Below are positions 6,310 through 15,698 of a stretch of DNA of 64,000 bases, in pieces. Position 1 is the stretch's first letter. Every line of letters begins with the position of its first letter. This stretch comes from Curvibacter lanceolatus ATCC 14669. Lineage in GTDB: Bacteria; Pseudomonadota; Gammaproteobacteria; Burkholderiales; Burkholderiaceae_C. The stretch lies in contig NZ_KB906268.1 of NCBI RefSeq assembly GCF_000381265.1, positions 62,001 through 126,000 of the forward strand, given 5' to 3'. A program made the position numbers and the translations under genes. The notes beneath the pieces are model-generated. The model was not told where the DNA came from and made no database searches. It saw only the letters and a list, made by a program, of their open reading frames with translations.

Positions 6310-7887
6310 CTACTTGGATTCCAAACCAATGTTCCAGGGCAACAAAGCCTCGTAGTCATCCACGGTCTGCGCCAGAGGCAGGCGCTTGAACAGCGCGACG
6401 AGGTAGTGATACGGGTCGATGCCGTTGGCCTTCGCTGTCTCGATCAGCGAGTACAGATTGGCGCTGGCGTTGGCACCGCCCACGGTATCTGCGAACAACC
6501 AGCTCCTCCGCCCCACCACGAAGGGTCGGATTGCGTTTTCCACTGGGTTGGAGTCCAACGGCCAGTTACCGTTTTCCAGGAAGCGGATGAGCTTGGGCCA
6601 CTGCCCGTGCAGGTAGTGCAGGGCTTCGCCCAATAGGCTCGATGGCGCCACTGCGTGCAGGTGCGTGAGCAGCAGTTGCTCAATTTCACTCACGATCCTC
6701 GCGCTGTAACGTGAGCGCAGGCGCAGCCTCCTGGTCGGCGTCCAATCCTTGGCTGCACTTTCTGCCCTGTACAGCTTGCCAATGAGCCGCACGAATCGAC
6801 TGGCAAGCTGATCGGGTGAGCGAGCCGCTTTCGGAATGGCTTCCTCCGCCTTAATGAAGGGGCGCCTCGCGTGGACCCAGCACCCCAGATGCGTGAGCTT
6901 GCCCGTCTTTGCAATGCCGTTGTAGACCTCGTAGCCGTCGGTGATGAGCGTGGCGCCAGTTCGGATTCCGGCATACAGCTTCTCGGCATGCACAGCGCCG
7001 CGCCCGGGTGCATAGGCGAACAATCGCACCGGCCGCCCGTCACCATTCATCTGGGCCCACATGTAGCTCTTGGTCTGAGCCTTGCGTCCAGGCTCCTTGA
7101 GCACCTGTACCGTTGTCTCGTCGCCGTAGATCAGATCCGAGTCCAGCAGGTGATCGCGCAGCAAGTTGATCACCGGCTGCACGGCTTGACCGATGCGTAC
7201 GCCCCCTGCGGCCAAGGTGTTGCTTGCCAAGTCACCACCGAATCGACGCAACAAGGCCGCGGTGCGGTACAGCGGCATGCCGAACTGGTACTTGCCGGTG
7301 ATGACCCAGGCCTGGGCTTGCTCCGAGAGCAACCCGCGCGGGATGATGCGTGACGGCGCTGGTGTGACCTTCAGGCTCTGGTCACAGCAGGGGCAGGCGT
7401 ACTTGATGCGGTGGTGCTGGAGCACCCGCACCTGCTCGGGGATGACGTCAAGTTGTTCGCTCACGTCCGCACCGATCTCCACCAGCGCATGACCGTCATG
7501 GGCACAGATTCGCTCGGACTCTGGCAGCTCGTGGCGCACGATCTCGCGTGGCAGTGCTGGGTCCAGCGGCTTGCGGCCGGGCTTCTTGCGCTGGTGGCCG
7601 GTAACCGGGGTCGACTCCTCTGGCTCGGCTTGCGCCGGCGCCGTTTGGTCAGTAGGTGCGAGGGCCTCGGCCTCGTTGAGAAACAGGTCCTTCTGATCGG
7701 TACTGCGGGCCTCACTCTTCGCCGCAAACAGTTGGCGCTGCAGAGCGCGGAGCCGTTCCAGGGCCAGGTCCCGCTCGGTGGTGGCCACCCGCAGTGCACC
7801 AGCAAGCGCGTCACGCTCAGCAATGAGTGCGGCGAGTTCTTCGGCAGTGATGGCGGCAACAGAGGACACGGCAGCTTGGATTGACAT
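6310..7887 (-). CDS. tnpC: IS66 transposase TnpC
   Basis: The protein is 525 residues, the family's full length. It has an N-terminal coiled-coil (ERDLALERLRALQRQLF), a Cys-rich segment (YACPCCDQSL) and a DDE core containing YGDETTVQVL, LITDGYEVYNG and NPVENAIRPF. The C-terminal domain ends YEALLPWNIGLE. It catalyses transposition of the element. It lies 17 bp after tnpB, as in active copies. Confidence 0.93.
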   Translation of the reverse strand: MSIQAAVSSVAAITAEELAALIAERDALAGALRVATTERDLALERLRALQRQLFAAKSEARSTDQKDLFLNEAEALAPTDQTAPAQAEPEESTPVTGHQRKKPGRKPLDPALPREIVRHELPESERICAHDGHALVEIGADVSEQLDVIPEQVRVLQHHRIKYACPCCDQSLKVTPAPSRIIPRGLLSEQAQAWVITGKYQFGMPLYRTAALLRRFGGDLASNTLAAGGVRIGQAVQPVINLLRDHLLDSDLIYGDETTVQVLKEPGRKAQTKSYMWAQMNGDGRPVRLFAYAPGRGAVHAEKLYAGIRTGATLITDGYEVYNGIAKTGKLTHLGCWVHARRPFIKAEEAIPKAARSPDQLASRFVRLIGKLYRAESAAKDWTPTRRLRLRSRYSARIVSEIEQLLLTHLHAVAPSSLLGEALHYLHGQWPKLIRFLENGNWPLDSNPVENAIRPFVVGRRSWLFADTVGGANASANLYSLIETAKANGIDPYHYLVALFKRLPLAQTVDDYEALLPWNIGLESK

Positions 7888-7904
7888 GTCCCATCATTGT
7901 TCCT

Positions 7905-8255
7905 TCACGCCACGCTGGCGTAGCGAATTTGTGCGTGGCGTTGCACCACGGCGATGTCGATGCCCTCGAGCAACCAGTGCAGTTGCTCGACCGTCAGCGT
8001 GGGCACCGCATTGGCCGATGGCCAGATGAATCGGTCCTTCTCAAGGCGTTTGAGGAGCAGCCAGAAGCCGTTGCGATCCCAACCCAAGACCTTGACTCGG
8101 TCGCGCTTGCGATTGCTGAACACGTAGACGCATCGGGCAAACGGATCCAGGCCCAGCGCCTGCTCCACCAAAACGGTCAGACCATTGATGTTCAAGCGGA
8201 AGTCCACGGGATCGCGATGCAAATAGACCTTCAATCCTTCGTCGAAGCGGAACAT
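7905..8255 (-). CDS. tnpB: IS66 accessory protein TnpB
   Basis: The protein is 116 residues of the IS66 Orf2 family, with FRFDEGLKVYLHRDPVDFR at the start and YVFSNRKRDRVKVLGWDRNG centrally. It overlaps tnpA by 25 bp. It is required for IS66 transposition, although its biochemical role is not settled. Confidence 0.93.
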   Translation of the reverse strand: MFRFDEGLKVYLHRDPVDFRLNINGLTVLVEQALGLDPFARCVYVFSNRKRDRVKVLGWDRNGFWLLLKRLEKDRFIWPSANAVPTLTVEQLHWLLEGIDIAVVQRHAQIRYASVA

Positions 8256-8701
8256 CGCAACCTCCCCAACGTCTCGATCACAACGCCCAGTTGCTGGGCT
8301 TCAATCTCGTGGAGATCGACCAGTACGCCATTGGGCAACGTGGCTTGAATGGCGAATGTTGAATTGCCAACCAAGTTGCTCAGCGTCTGCTTCGGAGTAA
8401 CCTTCACAGGGATGAAGGCTGGCAGCACCGACGCTGCTTCCGGCACAGGTTCAATGGTGACCTGGTTGACTGGAATTGGCTTGGCGCAATCGTTGGCCTC
8501 GCGTTCGTGGCGCCGAATCCAGCCACTGAGTTGATTGGAGTTGATCCCGCATTGGCGGGCCACCTTGGACACAGAGATTCCTGGCTGCTGACAGGCCAGG
8601 ATCAACTCACGTTTGGCTTGCTCGTCATAGACGCAGCGACCATCTCTTTTACGGCTGACGACAAGGCGCTGCGCCAAATCTGAAATCCACTCTGACATCA
8701 C
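8231..8701 (-). CDS. tnpA: IS66 accessory protein TnpA
   Basis: The protein is 156 residues. Its N-terminal helix-turn-helix (LACQQPGISVSKVARQCGIN, then QLSGWIRRH) is typical of IS66 Orf1 and IS3-type OrfA proteins. The C-terminus LGVVIETLGRL is usual for the family. A 9-bp inverted repeat (ACGTTCCCA/TGGGAACGT, 8700-8728) lies immediately upstream of the start. Confidence 0.9.
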   Translation of the reverse strand: MMSEWISDLAQRLVVSRKRDGRCVYDEQAKRELILACQQPGISVSKVARQCGINSNQLSGWIRRHEREANDCAKPIPVNQVTIEPVPEAASVLPAFIPVKVTPKQTLSNLVGNSTFAIQATLPNGVLVDLHEIEAQQLGVVIETLGRLRCSASTKD

Positions 8702-8714
8702 GTTCCCACGTAAC

Positions 8715-8981
8715 CTACATGGGAACGTAGCCTCTCAGCTTGTGCAGGTGGTGCAAAGGGCGGGGTTTATTGACCGCATACGTAAGGTGCCGACATCCAT
8801 CGAAGTTCTTCACATCCCCAATGGAGACCACCAACGCGCTCGCCGGGAGCGGACCAATGCCTGGAACTTGGGTAAGCTTACTGCTTCGTTCGCTACTTCG
8901 ATGCCACAGACGCATCATGAGCTCGTGGCCAAACTGTGGCCGGCCCGTAGGATTGCGCGGTGCCGCAGTTTCAATCAGCAC
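8715..8981 (-). pseudogene. IS110-family transposase fragment
   Basis: The segment LTQVPGIGPLPASALVVSIG followed by DVKNFDGCRHLTY is the helix-hairpin-helix/Tnp_20 region of IS110/IS116/IS902 transposases. The N-terminal RuvC-like DEDD domain and the rest of the C-terminus are missing. It abuts the IS66 tnpA end. No further family match was seen in 8982-9230. Confidence 0.7.
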
Positions 8982-9230
8982 CGTCAGTTCGCGCAGGGCA
9001 CCATCGCTTCCATCTCGTCGAGAATTTGCGCTTTACTTGTGCGGCCTGTCGACAGGTTCAGGCCGAGGTCATGTTGCCTCTACATGCCCCGATGGACTGC
9101 AGACGCCGCAACGCAGTTATCGGATCCGCAGCACTTTTGAACACAACATCTTTAGCGCAAGATCACCAAAGGTACCGACTCGTGCTCATCAGGGCCACTT
9201 AGCGATCATTGGTTCCAACCGTTCGCTAGG

Positions 9231-9710
9231 TCACTTCCAACAGTCCGCGGCGCTCATGCTGCCCCCGCTGATTCCCTGAACGCCCAGGCTGGTCAGGGTG
9301 TAAGAGCCACAGGTGTCCTGGGTCTGGTTGCCCGTCGGGGTGGCCGTCAGGGTGTAGCTGCCATTGCTATTGCTCAAGGTCACGCTGAGTGTGTAGGTGG
9401 CGGCACTGCCCGAGGGCACGCTAACGGGAAAGTCACTGCTAAAACCCAGCAGGGTACCGTTGCTGGCATAGGCTTGATTGGTGCTCATGTAGCGCTCTTC
9501 GCGCGAAGCCAAGTCCAACAGAGCCGTCTTGGCGTCGGTGCGGCGAGACTTGAGGATCTGCTTCTGGTAGGCGGGCAAGGCCACTGCCGTGAGGATGCCA
9601 ACAATGGCGACGGCAATCATCAGCTCAATCAGGGTGAAGCCGGCAATCATAGAGCGGTGGGTGTTTCGATGGGGCATGGTTCTCTCGGGTGAAGGGGGCA
9701 TCGTGCTCAT
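9231..9710 (-). CDS. pilE: Type IV pilin-like protein PilE
   Basis: The prepilin cleavage site is IAG-FTLIELMIAVAIVG, followed by the hydrophobic helix that anchors pilins and packs in the pilus core. A C-terminal Cys pair (DTCGSY and ADCWK) forms the D-loop. About 159 residues from ATG 9710, which overlaps the pilY1 stop as TAATG. An internal ATG (9677) is also possible. It is the last gene of the pilus operon and is probably a minor pilin, as is usual beside pilY1. Confidence 0.88.
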   Translation of the reverse strand: MSTMPPSPERTMPHRNTHRSMIAGFTLIELMIAVAIVGILTAVALPAYQKQILKSRRTDAKTALLDLASREERYMSTNQAYASNGTLLGFSSDFPVSVPSGSAATYTLSVTLSNSNGSYTLTATPTGNQTQDTCGSYTLTSLGVQGISGGSMSAADCWK

Positions 9711-12700
9711 TACCGGATTTGTTGCCAGGTGACCCGAGCGCCGGTGGTGCCGCCCGGGGGGTTGATCTTGCGCACGTCGCCGGTGCCAGAGCTGGTCTGG
9801 TTGACGATGTAAGGAGTCTTGGTGCCGCCACTGGGGCCCGCTGTCACCACAGAGGGGCTACCCACGGCGGAGAGTTGCAGGCCGCTCACGACCACACCAG
9901 CATAGTTCACGAACTTGCCCGTGCTGTCCGCAAAAAAGGACTGGACGAACGAGCCCCCCGAGCCCATGGAGATCGCCATGGTCCAGCCCGAATCAAGGTT
10001 GCTGGCACAGTTCAGCGGCGTGTTGTTTGCCGGAATAGTGGTGTTCACGATCAGGGCACCCTGATACAGGACTGGGCTGTAGACCACCTGCTCGTTGGTG
10101 GTGGGCAGGTTCAGGTACCAGCCGTACTTGTTGTTGCCGGAACTGCAGTCGCTGGCGCCCTGCCAGCACACCTTGGTACTGGACACCGTGCGGTAGCTGG
10201 TGCTACTGATCAGGGAGACCGTCTGCACCTGCAGATTGGTGGTGCTCAGCGTCACCGGGCCTGCCAGGCTGTTCATCTGGGCCGTGGAGCCAGCCTTGCC
10301 GTTCCAACCGCTCATGTCCCAGTCCCAGATGCCATACAAGCTCTGGGTGCCGCTGGCATAGACGGCGGCCGAACTCGTGGTCTGGGGCGTCTTATTGCCG
10401 GTGCCGAACGACACGATCACTCGCGGATTACCAGACAGGGCCGGCACGATGGCGACCACAGGCTTGGTCGTGATCGGCTGCGCGCTGGGGGTGCTAAAGA
10501 GGGCGGTGGCCGTCGAGCGACCGAACTTGGACACGGCCCAACTCGAGGGTGTCGAGCTGGTCATGTCAAAACGCCAGATGTTGCCTTTGACATCGCCGGC
10601 ATACACGTAATCGATGATGTGGTCCCCATCGAGATCAGCCGGCGTGACATAGGCAATGCCATTTTTGGCGCTGCTGGAACCACTGCCCGTGTCGAAGTAA
10701 TAGACCGTCTTGGCGCCGGTGCTGGGGCTGACCAGCACCACGAAAATGCCGGCAGTGCCATTGCTGCTGTTGAATCCGTTGCCCAGCACAAAGCCCCACT
10801 GGCCATTGTGAAAGCGCCGGATCTGTGGCGTGCCGAAGGTATAACCCAGGTAGTTGCCGCAGTTGCTCACGTTACTGCAACTGATACTGGAGTTGGTCCA
10901 GTCACCGATCACCAGGCTGCTGGCATTGCTTTCGCTGAACTGCGTGGGGTCGGTGACATCCAGGGCGTAGAAGCCCTGCCCGCCCGCGCCCAACCCGCCG
11001 ACCAGCCAAGTGTGCCAGGCGCTGTTGTAGTACAGGTCGCCGGTGTAACCGCTGCCATTCACATTGAAGGCATGCGCGTACTGGGTGTTGCTGTAGTCGA
11101 GCGCAGCCGTGGTGCTGTGGATGCTGCTAAGCACGGCCGCAGGCATGTAGGCAAGCACCTCCTGGCCATCGTTGGGTGTGGTGCTGTTGTTGACATAGTT
11201 GCCGCTGCTGTCGTAAGAGCCCGATCGGAAGCCATGCATCAGACCATCGTTGGCCCCCACATAGACCACGTTCTGCCGCGTGGCGGCAGCGGTCTTGAAG
11301 CTGGAGTAGCTCTGCACACCCGTGGTATTTTCGGGCAGGGACCCCGAGGCGTTTAGCTTGTCCGACCAGGTGTCGGCATAGGGTGCAGCCGGAGGGCCCA
11401 CCCATGCGGGGGCCGAGTCCTGGATGTCGGCCAGCACGCTGGTGCGTTGGCGGTACAGGCCGGTGCCACTGGTGGTTAACTCGTTGCTGCGGTCGCCACG
11501 CAGGAAATTGAGCCGATTGGCATTGGCCGTGCTGTCGCCTTGGGTCAGCGCCGTCTGCTGGCTGGAGCTCAGGCTGTTCCATTGGAAGGGGATTCCAGCG
11601 CTGCCGCTCCAGGTCAGGATGTTGCGAGCCGAAGAACCCTGGGCGGTGTTGGTGCTCCCGGTGGCCGTACAGGTGCCGCCGGTGAGCACGCACGACGCAT
11701 CCCAGTTGGCGACCGAGGCGATGCTGACCGAATCGGTGCTGCTGTTGTAGACCAGGTTCTGAGAGGTCATCTGACCCCACCAGTTGTTGGTGTGGTAGTA
11801 GGCCAGATAAACCTGCGTGCCAGTCTTGACCTGTCCCGTCTGCTGGGTGTTGATGCCTGAGGAACTAGCCGACTGCGAGGCGGGTGCCGCCTGGAAGCAG
11901 GTCACTTCATGAATGTTGTTCGATCCCCCGGTGGAACCCGAGAATCCGAATCGGAAAGTGCTGGGCAGTGTGCCGTTAGCGCTGGCAATCGACTGGTTGG
12001 TCAACACCGGCTGGTACACCCCGCCGTTGTAGCTGTAGGACAGGCTGAGCAGGCTGTCCTGGGTGATCTTGAGCTGGTAGGTGATGGGCACCGCACTGGG
12101 GCGGGTGGTCGCGTTGGTGTAGAGCGGCGTGTTCGAGGGCAAGGTCACATAGCCCCCAGTGATCAGGTTGTAGTTGTAGGTGATCTGGGTCTTCTTGGTC
12201 GGGTTGTAGACACTTTTTGAGAAATCCCAGAGGTAGCCGCTGCTGCAGGTCGTCTGCACGGCCGTCTGCTGGTTGCTGCTGGACAGGCTGGAGGGGTACC
12301 AATTGGGGTAATTGGCATTGAGCCAACTCCACGCCGTGTTGCCCGAACCACGCAGGCCGATACGCCCCGCCTGGAAGCCGTTGCCGGTCGAGGCGTTGTC
12401 ACCGGCATTGAGGAAGTTGCCGTACTCGTCGATGCCCAGGCCGATGTAGGCGCCGACCAGGCCGTTGTACTTGCTGTTGACGTTGGAACACGAGTAACCC
12501 AGGCTCCCCCCGAGACCACCCACGGCACTGGGCGTCAACGAGCCATCCATGAGAAAGAAGCTAATGCCGTCAGCCCCAGTGCCGCCATAGGTGACTGTAG
12601 AGAAGGTGACGGCAATGCCGCTGCCTGACGGGAAAGTGAAATTGGAGACGATCGCACCCGTCTCGTTGTTAGTGTTGTTGGTGAAACGCAGCGCACCGTT

Positions 12701-12964
12701 GCCCGTGGTGTCGGGCAACGTGCCAGTCTGCCCCCCCGAGAGCGTCACGCCGCTGTAGTAGCTGTTGCCATAACAGGCAGGTATGGAGCCCGAGCCATTG
12801 CCAGCCGTGAGGCAGGCACCGTCGAAGACCAGCCAGTTCTGCGAGGCCGTGGCCCCGGTGAAGTTGTCCTGGACAATCACGTTCTGCGCATGGGCTGCCA
12901 CGCTGAACAGCAAGCCCGCCACAAGCAAGCCCGACAGCCATTGGCGATATGTGTTTGTCTTCAT
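9710..12964 (-). CDS. pilY1: Type IV pilus tip adhesin PilY1
   Basis: The protein has about 1084 residues. It has a signal peptide (MKTNTYRQWL to VAAHA), then an N-terminal L-type-lectin-like domain (TVTYGGTGADGISFFLMDG) instead of the VWA domain of Pseudomonas PilY1. The PilY beta-propeller C-terminal half carries a Ca-binding loop, DLDGDHIIDYVYAGDVKGN, near residue 778. It caps the pilus, primes its assembly with minor pilins and binds surfaces. The ATG at 12964 overlaps the pilX stop as TGATG. A GTG one codon earlier is less likely. Confidence 0.9.
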   Translation of the reverse strand: MKTNTYRQWLSGLLVAGLLFSVAAHAQNVIVQDNFTGATASQNWLVFDGACLTAGNGSGSIPACYGNSYYSGVTLSGGQTGTLPDTTGNGALRFTNNTNNETGAIVSNFTFPSGSGIAVTFSTVTYGGTGADGISFFLMDGSLTPSAVGGLGGSLGYSCSNVNSKYNGLVGAYIGLGIDEYGNFLNAGDNASTGNGFQAGRIGLRGSGNTAWSWLNANYPNWYPSSLSSSNQQTAVQTTCSSGYLWDFSKSVYNPTKKTQITYNYNLITGGYVTLPSNTPLYTNATTRPSAVPITYQLKITQDSLLSLSYSYNGGVYQPVLTNQSIASANGTLPSTFRFGFSGSTGGSNNIHEVTCFQAAPASQSASSSGINTQQTGQVKTGTQVYLAYYHTNNWWGQMTSQNLVYNSSTDSVSIASVANWDASCVLTGGTCTATGSTNTAQGSSARNILTWSGSAGIPFQWNSLSSSQQTALTQGDSTANANRLNFLRGDRSNELTTSGTGLYRQRTSVLADIQDSAPAWVGPPAAPYADTWSDKLNASGSLPENTTGVQSYSSFKTAAATRQNVVYVGANDGLMHGFRSGSYDSSGNYVNNSTTPNDGQEVLAYMPAAVLSSIHSTTAALDYSNTQYAHAFNVNGSGYTGDLYYNSAWHTWLVGGLGAGGQGFYALDVTDPTQFSESNASSLVIGDWTNSSISCSNVSNCGNYLGYTFGTPQIRRFHNGQWGFVLGNGFNSSNGTAGIFVVLVSPSTGAKTVYYFDTGSGSSSAKNGIAYVTPADLDGDHIIDYVYAGDVKGNIWRFDMTSSTPSSWAVSKFGRSTATALFSTPSAQPITTKPVVAIVPALSGNPRVIVSFGTGNKTPQTTSSAAVYASGTQSLYGIWDWDMSGWNGKAGSTAQMNSLAGPVTLSTTNLQVQTVSLISSTSYRTVSSTKVCWQGASDCSSGNNKYGWYLNLPTTNEQVVYSPVLYQGALIVNTTIPANNTPLNCASNLDSGWTMAISMGSGGSFVQSFFADSTGKFVNYAGVVVSGLQLSAVGSPSVVTAGPSGGTKTPYIVNQTSSGTGDVRKINPPGGTTGARVTWQQIR

Positions 12965-13572
12965 CACAGGCCTCCTGCATCGACCACATTGCTTTTGACA
13001 CCGAAGACACTTTGCACAACGGCAATCGTGTCAGCGGTAGCGCCCTCGGCCATGGCACTGACCTGATAGAGCTGTACGATCCCGCTCGGATCGGTGCCCA
13101 GCGGACTCACATAAAAACGGGGCTTGATGGCCACAGCCCCACCACCCGGCGTGCTCGAGACGGTCAGGTTGGGTGGGGTGTAGGCCACGCCCAGATCAGT
13201 GCCCCCTGAGGTCTTCCAGGGCACCGCAGACACCTGGGCCTGAGTGCTGGTGGCCGCAGTGCTGAGCAGGCCATTGCTGCACACCTGGGTTGTGGGCGGG
13301 CTGGCATCAGCGCTCAACAGGGACGAGCAACTCGATCCGGCTCCGCCATTGCCCTGGCTGACCCACCACTCGGCATATTGAAGAGTGTTCTGGGCCACAT
13401 TGAAAGTGCGCTGCTTTTCCATGCTGCTGCCCGACATGCGCTCCAGCACACCAAAGTTGCGGAACATCGCAACAGAAAGCACGGTTGTCACCACCAGGAT
13501 GATCATGGCGGTGATCAGGACAATGCCCTTCTGGGCGCGCTGGCGACGGCCGATCGATGGATGAGCTTTCAT
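12964..13572 (-). CDS. pilX: Minor pilin PilX
   Basis: The protein is 202 residues. The leader MKAHPSIGRRQRAQKG is followed by a hydrophobic helix (IVLITAMIILVVTTVLSVAM) that lacks the canonical Glu5, as is usual for PilX/GspK-like minor pilins, and then NFGVLERMSGSSMEKQR. It forms part of the PilVWX priming complex with PilY1. Its start overlaps the pilW stop (TGATG). Confidence 0.88.
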   Translation of the reverse strand: MKAHPSIGRRQRAQKGIVLITAMIILVVTTVLSVAMFRNFGVLERMSGSSMEKQRTFNVAQNTLQYAEWWVSQGNGGAGSSCSSLLSADASPPTTQVCSNGLLSTAATSTQAQVSAVPWKTSGGTDLGVAYTPPNLTVSSTPGGGAVAIKPRFYVSPLGTDPSGIVQLYQVSAMAEGATADTIAVVQSVFGVKSNVVDAGGL

Positions 13573-14297
13573 CAGGCGTGACTCATGAGGTTGATGACGC
13601 GCACCGAGGTGATCGGCTGGGTGCTGTCCAGGGGGTTGGTGAACGTGAGGGTCACCTGCACGGAGACCACCGTGGCCCAGGTGGCGTTGGTCATGGCGGA
13701 TGCGGGGAAATAACCGTTGACCGAGCCGTTGCCATCCGAGTCCACCCCATAGAGCACCGAGAACCCTGTTATCCCTCCAACCAGGGCCCGCGCCGTCTGC
13801 GTGCCAACCGCACAGGTCAGCTCGTTGCTAGAGTTGAGCGCGAATGTGTTAATCGACATTGCCGTGCTGCTGCTGCCGGCGATGCCGCCATTGCAATCCT
13901 CCATGAAGTCAGAGGTGCTGCCGCCAGAGGTGGATGGAAAGTAACGCACGGTGACGGTGTCGTTGCCCGCGGTGCTACCGGAGGTGCCCGTGACGACCTG
14001 GCCGGCCGTGGGAAACTGGGTGGTCGCCGGGAAGGCCGTGGTGGCCAGTTGGCTTTGGGGGTTGTAGTAGTACCCCGCGTGCTCGATCACCGTGGTCAGC
14101 AGGGTCATCGCGGTCCGCTCGTTGTCCTGCCACTGGCTCATGCCGGTCTGGGCAGTGAAGTTCTGGCGCGTGCTGCCAAAGACCGTGACGATGCCCGCCA
14201 GGATGAACAGGCCGATGGTGATGCCGATGAAGGTCTCAAGCAGACTGAAGCCCGCCTGGCGCGCTTTGCGTGAATGGGGGGAGTAGCGATGGATCAT
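13572..14297 (-). CDS. pilW: Minor pilin PilW
   Basis: The protein is 241 residues from MIHRYSPHSRKARQAG, followed by FSLLETFIGITIGLFILAG, a prepilin site with Glu at +5. The PilW-type body contains GMSQWQDNERTAMTLL. The frame is open much further upstream, but ATG 14297 overlaps the pilV stop as ATGA and gives a normal leader, so this is the start. It is a minor pilin of the tip/priming complex. Confidence 0.9.
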   Translation of the reverse strand: MIHRYSPHSRKARQAGFSLLETFIGITIGLFILAGIVTVFGSTRQNFTAQTGMSQWQDNERTAMTLLTTVIEHAGYYYNPQSQLATTAFPATTQFPTAGQVVTGTSGSTAGNDTVTVRYFPSTSGGSTSDFMEDCNGGIAGSSSTAMSINTFALNSSNELTCAVGTQTARALVGGITGFSVLYGVDSDGNGSVNGYFPASAMTNATWATVVSVQVTLTFTNPLDSTQPITSVRVINLMSHA

Positions 14298-14851
14298 GGT
14301 TCCACCAGGGCGATGAAGGTCTTCGTGGCCGTCTGCTGGCTGCTGTTGAGGGTGCCTGTGTTCAGGCCCACATACTTCTCGTTCCAGCTCACCTTGACCG
14401 TACAGGTGACCGGCAGCCCCACGGTCGTCGAGCAGGCGACCAGGCCATTGCCGCCCGGCAATTGCAGCAGGCTCTGGCCCCAGGTCTTCAGGTCGGCACT
14501 GGCCATCTGCACCGGCGTGCAGCTGGGACTGGTATTGGCGCTGGAATAGATGCAGTTGGCCGTCTGCCCATTGAGGGTGGCGTCGCCGATGGTGGTGCCC
14601 ACCACCGTAGTGCTCGCCGGTGCCAGGCCCGCCTGCCAATAGGCCCGATTGGCATGCATAGCCGACGACAGGCTGGCGGCATAGATCGAGGCCAGCGCGC
14701 GGCTGCCTGCCACCTGGGTATTGCCGATGGCTAAGGCATGCATCTTGGCAATGCCCAGCAAGCCCACGGAGACGATAAGCAGCGAGATCATCACCTCGAT
14801 GAGGGCGACGCCGGCCCTGGCCCGGGTGTGTCGTGATATGGAGAGATTCAT
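14294..14851 (-). CDS. pilV: Minor pilin PilV
   Basis: The protein is 185 residues. The leader MNLSISRHTRARAG is followed by VALIEVMISLLIVSVGLLG and then IAKMHALAIGNTQVAGSRA, characteristic of PilV. It is translated from a start two bases after the fimT stop and ends in an ATGA overlap with pilW. It works with PilW, PilX and PilY1 in initiating pilus assembly. Confidence 0.9.
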   Translation of the reverse strand: MNLSISRHTRARAGVALIEVMISLLIVSVGLLGIAKMHALAIGNTQVAGSRALASIYAASLSSAMHANRAYWQAGLAPASTTVVGTTIGDATLNGQTANCIYSSANTSPSCTPVQMASADLKTWGQSLLQLPGGNGLVACSTTVGLPVTCTVKVSWNEKYVGLNTGTLNSSQQTATKTFIALVEP

Positions 14852-14853
14852 TA

Positions 14854-15384
14854 TTAGCAGCCTCCGACGCCGGGCAACTCGACCGTCATGCGCCCAGCGG
14901 CGCCCACTGCCAGGCAGCGCTTCTGGGTGCTCGCGTTGCTGGGCGGCGTGAAGGTGAAGGTCACCGGGTCGGCGGGCAGGCCGGCCGCTATGCCCTCGCG
15001 ATTGAAGCGCACGGTGCTCACACTGTTGTCTGCGACCACGGTGTTGGCTGAGGCCAGGGTGGCCTGCTGACGCAGGACGGTATCACCGGCGTCCAGCGAC
15101 GCATTGTTGTTCACGTCCACGAACACCAACCATCCGGACTTCCAATTGTTCGTGCTTGAGCAACTCGTGCCATTGGCACTGCTGCACACAGTGACAGAGA
15201 GCCCGCGTCTGACCGCCTCGGCCCGGGCAAACTGGAACGAGGTGAGCAGACCATTCAGCTCGCCTGATATGCGGCTGCTGTTGATGATGAATTGATAGGA
15301 CGGCACTGCCAGCCGAACCATGATGGCCACGATGGCGATGCTCACCAGCAATTCAAGCAACGTGAAGCCTTGTTGCAGCCTCAT
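14854..15384 (-). CDS. fimT: Pseudopilin FimT/GspH family
   Basis: The protein is 176 residues with a very short leader, MRLQQG, then FTLLELLVSIAIVAIMVRLA. The GspH/FimT domain contains QFARAEAVRRGLSVTVCSS and GWLVFVDVN, and a C-terminal Cys pair. It is the first gene of the minus-strand pilus operon. FimT-type pseudopilins in other bacteria bind DNA during uptake or act as minor pilins. Which role applies here is not visible. Confidence 0.88.
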   Translation of the reverse strand: MRLQQGFTLLELLVSIAIVAIMVRLAVPSYQFIINSSRISGELNGLLTSFQFARAEAVRRGLSVTVCSSANGTSCSSTNNWKSGWLVFVDVNNNASLDAGDTVLRQQATLASANTVVADNSVSTVRFNREGIAAGLPADPVTFTFTPPSNASTQKRCLAVGAAGRMTVELPGVGGC

Positions 15385-15698
15385 GATGGGGATCCTGTTC
15401 TCTGGCTCCCTGCTTTGTCGTTTTTATTTTCAATTGGACAACCGATCGTCTGAATCCAATCACCACTCATACTCGGTATATGACCGTTTATCGGTTTTGA
15501 ACGGTTATTGACTTGGCTTCAACACGGCGACTGAGGTAACGCTGCCAGGACAGCGCTGGCCGCAGCACGGTGTGCACCGCCATCGCGCATACCTCGCCCA
15601 TGATCTGCGCAACGCCGGTCCTGAGCTGTTCGCCCAGAGTTCGGCAAGTACGCTGGCGAATGAGACGCACCAAGGCTGGGACATCGTCAACGGCACTG
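15385..15698 (-). promoter_or_regulatory. Upstream region of the pilus operon
   Basis: Minus-strand repeats AACCGTTC and AAACGGT flank AAAACCGAT around 15480-15515, upstream of the fimT start, in an AT-rich stretch suited to a promoter and regulator site. The remaining 15520-15698 has an open minus-strand frame (VRLIRQRTCRTLGEQLRTG) that I cannot assign; it may be a gene remnant. Confidence 0.3.

Larger units (their letters stand above)
6249..8714 (-). mobile_element. IS66-family element with intact tnpA, tnpB and tnpC
   Basis: All three genes are open and overlapping or closely spaced, in the usual order on the minus strand. GTAAGCGCTC at 6249 looks like an IS66 terminal repeat (usually GTAAGCG). 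The matching CGCTTAC at the tnpA end is not visible before the IS110 fragment starts at 8715. That end may have been lost, and the element may be immobile despite intact genes. Confidence 0.75.

Noticed and set aside
8982-9230. Open frames between the IS110 fragment and pilE
   Set aside because: None shows a family match, ribosome-binding site or coupling. It is treated as IS debris or spacer.
9689-11356. A 555-codon plus-strand frame opposite pilY1
   Set aside because: It is a GC-rich antisense shadow with Gly/Ala/Val/His-heavy composition. The minus-strand pilY1 has clear homology and coupled neighbours.
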